DNA of 64,000 nucleotides, taken from positions 1 through 64,000 of the forward strand of contig JAWPHD010000242.1 of the NCBI GenBank assembly GCA_037043455.1, written 5' to 3'. Of this stretch, positions 59,815-64,000 are shown one piece after another. The stretch is from Cyrtodaria siliqua (lineage: Eukaryota; Mollusca; Bivalvia; Adapedonta; Hiatellidae). The translations under genes and the position numbers were made by a program. Positions within the stretch are counted from its first letter, which is position 1. Each line of letters opens with the position of its first letter. The notes beneath the pieces are model-generated. The model saw only the letters and a program-made list of their open reading frames with translations. It had not been told where the DNA came from and ran no database searches.

Positions 59815-60239
59815 ATACACTTCTCAAAACTGCTAACTACACCGCTACGTTTTGGGTTATATATATCGATGTGTTGAATGTTTTTCAATAAAATAAAAAG
59901 GAAATACCAATTCAATCATTTTTACATCATTTCATTTTATTTTTTTCATGGGCAATGCTAGAACTAAACCACAATAAGCAATTACAAACGACCCATGTAA
60001 ACACTAAAGTCACACTTTTCATTTCTTGTTCATAAAAGTGTGACTTTAGTGTTTACATGGGTCGTTTGTAATTGCTTATTGTGGTTTAGTTCTAGCATTG
60101 CCCATGAAAAAAATAAAATGAAATGATGTAAAAATGATTGAATTGGTATTTCCTTTTTATTTTATTGAAAAACATTCAACCCATCGATATATATAACCCA
60201 AAACGTGAGCGGTGTAGTTAGCAGTTTTGAGAAGTGTAT
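59815..60239. repeat. Near-perfect 425-bp hairpin (205-bp arms, 14-nt loop)
   Basis: Left arm 59815-60019 and right arm 60034-60239 are reverse complements with one one-base indel (GCTACG against GCTCACG) and one substitution by eye. The loop CATTTCTTGTTCAT is at 60020-60033. No coding sequence. The arms' near identity means a recent origin, ongoing correction between arms, or an assembly artefact. Confidence 0.95.
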
Positions 60240-60489
60240 GCTAATATGTATGTATTGTAGACGAGGTATTTTGTACAAGTCTGAATAAAAAGTCTGTCTG
60301 TCTGTCTAATTCTCTCTTAATGTGCCAGGCCCAGTTCATGCGATTAAACCTGTGATTATTATTGTGTTCGCATTCTTGTTTTATCATGATGTAAGTTTTA
60401 TAAATCAAGGAATCGCGTTTTGCATACTTAACACCTTCATTACAGGATATTGACTGTGGCCACCCTAGTCTCCAAAATAATAAACAGTA

Positions 60490-61640
60490 TGCCTTTCAAC
60501 GGTGAAAGGCCCGGCCATATTATTACAAACCCGACGATTCCCACGAACGTATCCTTTCCTGTTTTCGTTTTCGCATTGGAAAGGGCTTTCAGTAGGGAAC
60601 ACTTTGTATTCTCTTCCTCATAGTAATATAATAATATTTATTTACTTTTGCATTTCACACCACCCGCTCCCCTTAAATTAGCTTTAATAGTTCACAAGAG
60701 CTACATTTAGTACGAATTCGTGTATAAAAAAATATATATATATATATTAACTTATATATATATATTTAAAAAAATATTTATTTTTTTTGTTAAAAAAAAA
60801 GAAAAAAGAAACTGACAAAGGAACAACTTATACCCTCTGTCACGTTTCTTGGTTTTTCTCTCTGCAGTGTGGTATATTGCAATTTAAATAGACTATTCTA
60901 CTCATTTGTTTCTGTATCTTTTGTATTAAAATGTGCACCACACTTAAAACTGATTCATCAAGTGCATAATAATCGCCACAATGTAATAATACTGAATTGC
61001 AACTGCTCTAGTATTCTACATCTAACTATGTAATCATAGCCTCACTTCTCCCTTACCTGCTACTTCTTCTACCTACATCCCACGTAGCCTAATAAATTGG
61101 CTTCTATGCAGTTTTTTTTTTTTATTATTCTGACGTTCTATGTAACTGCATATACGCCTAATTTCCTTTGCAAAAAACCCGACTGGAAAAAACGCTCGAA
61201 CACCCATGTGACTTTCGAACGAAATTGAGCAGCTTATCAGACTCCTGTGCGTAAACTATGATGATAATCTAACAAAATAATAAGTTATTTACCATTTACT
61301 TTCGGTTTTATTTTTTTCCGAAGCATATTTTACATAATATATCGGTTTTCCGTAGATCGCTATACATGTGTATTGACAATATATTGACAAGTGTGCGTTT
61401 CTCCCAACGTTGCATGCGCATGCGCATAAGTACACATTTTCCACTGTGGACAACGTGTCACGAAACTACGTTGTGTATAATGTACCTAGTATAAAGTTTT
61501 CAAGTCTTAGGTTAACAAACGGTAATGGGCGAAGGGTACCAGGATATTTATTATATAAAGTTACCCCTTCAGACATTCTCCTAAAAGAAAAATTAAAAAA
61601 TCTCGCTTGTTTTATAGCCTGATCTGGGGGGAAAAGCACC
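60490..61640. other. No recognised gene; AT low-complexity at 60725-60815
   Basis: Includes (AT)n and A/T homopolymer runs that can fold back, a T run at 61110, and otherwise AT-rich sequence without motifs. Confidence 0.5.
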
Positions 61641-61699
61641 TAACCATAGACCTACTGTATGTCCATGACCTATCTTAAGCTTGTTTATTTTGTTTTGTT

Positions 61700-61940
61700 A
61701 TGTTCATTTCATTTAGTGTGTAGGGGGTGGGGTGAGTTTACGGGTGGATTCAGGGGGCGACCCACTAAAAAATCTGTAAAATATGGAAATTTATATTAAA
61801 CAAGAGCTGTAGGAGAACAGCGTAGCTCGACTATTCAGAGAATAATAAATGGTATAGCCAGTATATACCATCAGAAAACAAGGCTAAAACAATGTGATGG
61901 TGGGTTGGGGGTAGGGGGTGGGGGTGGGGTGGGTAAAGAA
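61700..61940 (+). repeat. G-rich dispersed repeat with a G-quadruplex motif
   Basis: AAACAAGAGCTGTAGGAGAACAG-like sequence at 61797 is a common molluscan dispersed repeat start (from memory). At 61901-61933 five G runs of 3-5 occur within 33 nt, well inside the usual four-run rule for a G-quadruplex. A weaker G-rich stretch lies at 61720-61765. Confidence 0.7.
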
Positions 61941-62319
61941 ACTCTGGCCGATATAAAAATTATTGTTAGAATCTCATAAAAATTATAGTAAAATTTGCGG
62001 CAGGGTGTGACATTTTATTTATTTTTATCAGTTTTAATCCAAAGTTGCTGTCATTTAAAAAAAAATTGTGGTCGAAAGGCAACTCGGGGAGGGAGGGGAT
62101 ATCTGGCGATTTTTTTATTGTGGCCTCATTTCAGGTATTTTTTTTATTGATATTTCCTCTGTGTATCTGAATTTAATCTAAATTGCTTTATATGTAAATG
62201 ATTGCGTTCAAATTAAAATTTTAATATCCAATAATGGAAAATAAAATGAAAACAAATTCCCGCCCCCTGTCCTCCTTGTGAGGGGAGCCCATAAACCAAT
62301 GGGGGGCGCATAATTGATA

Positions 62320-63660
62320 TAGTTGTATATTTGATAATACAAAACAACACAGACATATGTAAAAAACACAAAAAAACATTCGGGTGGTGGTGGGATGGTT
62401 GTGGGGCGAAACATATTGATAAACTGATAAAACGAAACAACACAGATATATGCAAAAACAAACAAAAAACAACAACATTCGGGTGGTAGTGATGATGGTG
62501 TGTTGGGATGGTTGGGGTGGGGGTGTGGGGGTAACAAAAATTGACCAAAACAACACAGAAATATGTAAAAGTTTCCAGTGTGGGTGGAGGTGTGTGTGGG
62601 GTGGGGTGGGGTGGGGGGTGGGGGGGATTTGTGTAAGATTTGACCAAAACAACACAGAAATATGTAATATATATATATAAATCGAGTTTCAAGTGGGGCA
62701 GGCGGGGAGTGGGGGAGGGTGGTGGCAGGGCCACGTAAGAATTGACCAAAACGAGACAGAAATATGTCAACAAAAAAAAAAATATCGAGTTTCGAGTGGA
62801 AATATAACATTTTTAAAAGAGCCGTAGCTCCGCCGTTACTGGTCCGATCTGGTTGGTTTTCGAACTTGGCCAGTAGAGATAATAAAATTTACCAAAGAAA
62901 TAAAGAAATAAAAAAATATATATATATAGTTTAGAGTCTGGGGTGTGTGGGGATGGGGGCGGGGTGGTAGGGGGTGCGGGGGCATAGCAATATGTGTAAG
63001 AATTGACCAAAACAACAAAGAAATATGAAGAAAAAAATAGAGATTCGAGTCGGTGGGGCGGAGGGTGGTGGGGGCGGGGCATCATAGCTATATGTGTAAG
63101 AATTGACCAGAACAATACAGAAATATGAAGAAGAAGAAATAGTTGAGAGTCGGTGCGGGGGGGGGCGGGGTGCCGAGGGGGTTGTGCGGGGTCGGGGACG
63201 GGAGTAGCGGCGGAGCAACATAGATATATGTGTAAGAATTGACCAGAACAATACAGAAATATGAAGAAGAAAAAATAGTTGAGAGTCGGTGCGGGGGGGG
63301 CGGGGTGCCGAGGGGGTTGTGCGGGGTCGGGGACGGGAGTAGCGGCGGAGCAACATAGATATATGTGTAAGAATTGACCAAAATAACACAGAAATATGTA
63401 AAAAAATAAACAAATTGAGTTTCGGGTGTGGGGGGGGGAGGCCCTTGGGTGTTGGAAGGCGGGCGCGGGGGTGGGGGCAACATAGCTACATTTGTAAGAA
63501 TTGACCAAAACAACACAAAAATATGTAAAAAAAAAAATTAAATGAGTTTCGAGTGGGGGGAGGGTGGAGAGGGGGGTGGGGGCATCATAGCTATATGTGT
63601 AAAAATTGACCAAAACAACAGAAATATGTAAAAAAAAATAATGTGGGAGGGGGAGAGAGG
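62320..63660. repeat. Tandem array, ~11 units of 85-136 bp, G-rich on the plus strand
   Basis: A marker close to GAATTGACCAAAACAACACA, then GAAATATG, occurs at about 62345, 62430, 62536, 62638, 62735, 63000, 63100, 63236, 63372, 63498 and 63603. Between markers are A-rich then G-rich segments of variable length. Two adjacent units (63100-63235 and 63236-63371) are almost identical. Around 62815-62870 a non-array segment, AGAGCCGTAGCTCCGCCG, interrupts. The minus strand is open in all three frames over long stretches (up to 322 codons), giving a repetitive peptide; that is expected from a C-rich strand with few stop triplets. Confidence 0.88.
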
Positions 63661-64000
63661 TGTGTGGCGGGGCGGGGAGGAGGGAGCCCATGCCCAAATA
63701 TGGGTGAAGTACAAATAAGATGCATAATGATATAAGATCCCAAACCAAAATTATAACTATATATACATTATGGGCCGTCACAATTTGGATTCCATGGGAG
63801 CCCAGAATTTGCGGAAGACAACATTACTTAAGCAACCCTTTACAACATACTATAAGGAAACCAATTCCCAAATTTAGTTGAGCTAGGATGGGACATTGTG
63901 CTTTATACAAAGAAATCGTTGTGTGTTTGGTGGACATGGTGATTTTGTTTACGAAAACAATAACTGTCACTAGTATTTAAATCCCCCATCCACGCCCCAA
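63661..64000. other. No recognised feature
   Basis: Array remnants fade by about 63690; the rest is unassigned. Confidence 0.45.

Larger units (their letters stand above)
59327..60302 (+). mobile_element. 976-bp insertion with 17-bp target duplication, GTCT tail and large hairpin
   Basis: Flanked by TCTAATTCTCTCTTAAT at 59310-59326 and 60303-60319. The insert holds a 189-bp tandem pair (59403-59591 and 59592-59788), then a 425-bp hairpin (59815-60239), then about 60 bp ending CTGAATAAAAA and three to four GTCT units. A long target duplication plus an AATAAA-like signal and short microsatellite tail points to target-primed reverse transcription, as for a SINE-like or LINE-mobilised RNA. No protein or polymerase III promoter was recognised. 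Confidence 0.82.
58486..60482 (-). pseudogene. LINE ORF2 3' part, split by a 976-bp insertion
   Basis: The upstream piece (60482-60319) reads AYCLLFWRLGWPQSISCNEG, VKYAKRDSLIYKTYIM and NRMNWAWHIKREL. The insertion follows. The reading resumes in phase after the duplicated target with ENLGFSDV, a stop, then SQLTIDIPYDQIKLRILEQY, YSRFKFNVNYEQYL and FRIALTKFRISAHALAIETS. It ends with a knuckle CIFC...YHFLLVC (58865-59290). About 310 bp of 3' non-coding sequence end in AATAAA and the (GTTAT)n tail. It is related to the plus-strand LINE at 11792-15430. No reverse transcriptase core is present, so it is 5'-truncated. Confidence 0.85.

Noticed and set aside
62813..63781. 322-codon minus-strand open frame
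   Set aside because: It is repeat-derived: the same strand is open in other frames too, the peptide is periodic with the DNA repeat, and no domain is present.

Overview
This 64-kb window is eukaryotic, AT-rich and almost wholly repetitive. I find no host protein-coding gene, rRNA or tRNA gene that I can support. The content points to a marine invertebrate, most likely a bivalve mollusc: several decayed non-LTR retrotransposons, a Penelope-like type reverse transcriptase family, a tRNA-derived SINE of the bivalve (RUDI1/Meta) kind, many MITEs and fold-back elements, and large satellite arrays. The organism call is an inference from repeat families recalled from memory; no database was searched.

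Layout. 0.15-1.1 kb: broken reverse transcriptase (copy A). 1.1-1.5 kb: minisatellite. 1.5-4 kb: dispersed repeats and a 320-bp tandem array. 5.6-6.4 kb: 136-bp tandem array. 6.5-8.3 kb: two copies of one MITE. 11.8-15.4 kb: decayed LINE with ORF1, endonuclease, a gutted reverse transcriptase and a C-terminal zinc knuckle. 15.5-17.9 kb: fold-back and minisatellites, one of them flipping orientation in mid-array. 19.7-24.4 kb: a 3' fragment of the Penelope-like family, split by a 4.27-kb element with 504-bp inverted arms that itself holds a LINE. 25.8-30.4 kb: two MITEs, microsatellites and the SINE. 33.1-47.0 kb: a minisatellite of 22-bp units, about 11.8 kb of repeat with two insertions. 47.3-54.8 kb: reverse transcriptase copy B on the minus strand and several copies of its 3' region. 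55.3-60.5 kb: two minus-strand LINEs, one split by a 976-bp insertion that contains a near-perfect 425-bp hairpin. 61.6-63.7 kb: G-rich tandem array.

Nothing here works as a gene system. The structure is a record of nested insertions. Three insertions can be resolved to the base because the interrupted sequence is recognisable: the 4.27-kb element (5-bp duplication plus a paralogous empty site in the window), the hairpin insert (17-bp duplication inside a LINE reading frame) and the SINE (14-bp duplication). The most notable objects are the inverted-arm element with LINE cargo, the hairpin insert, and the long minisatellite with higher-order duplications.
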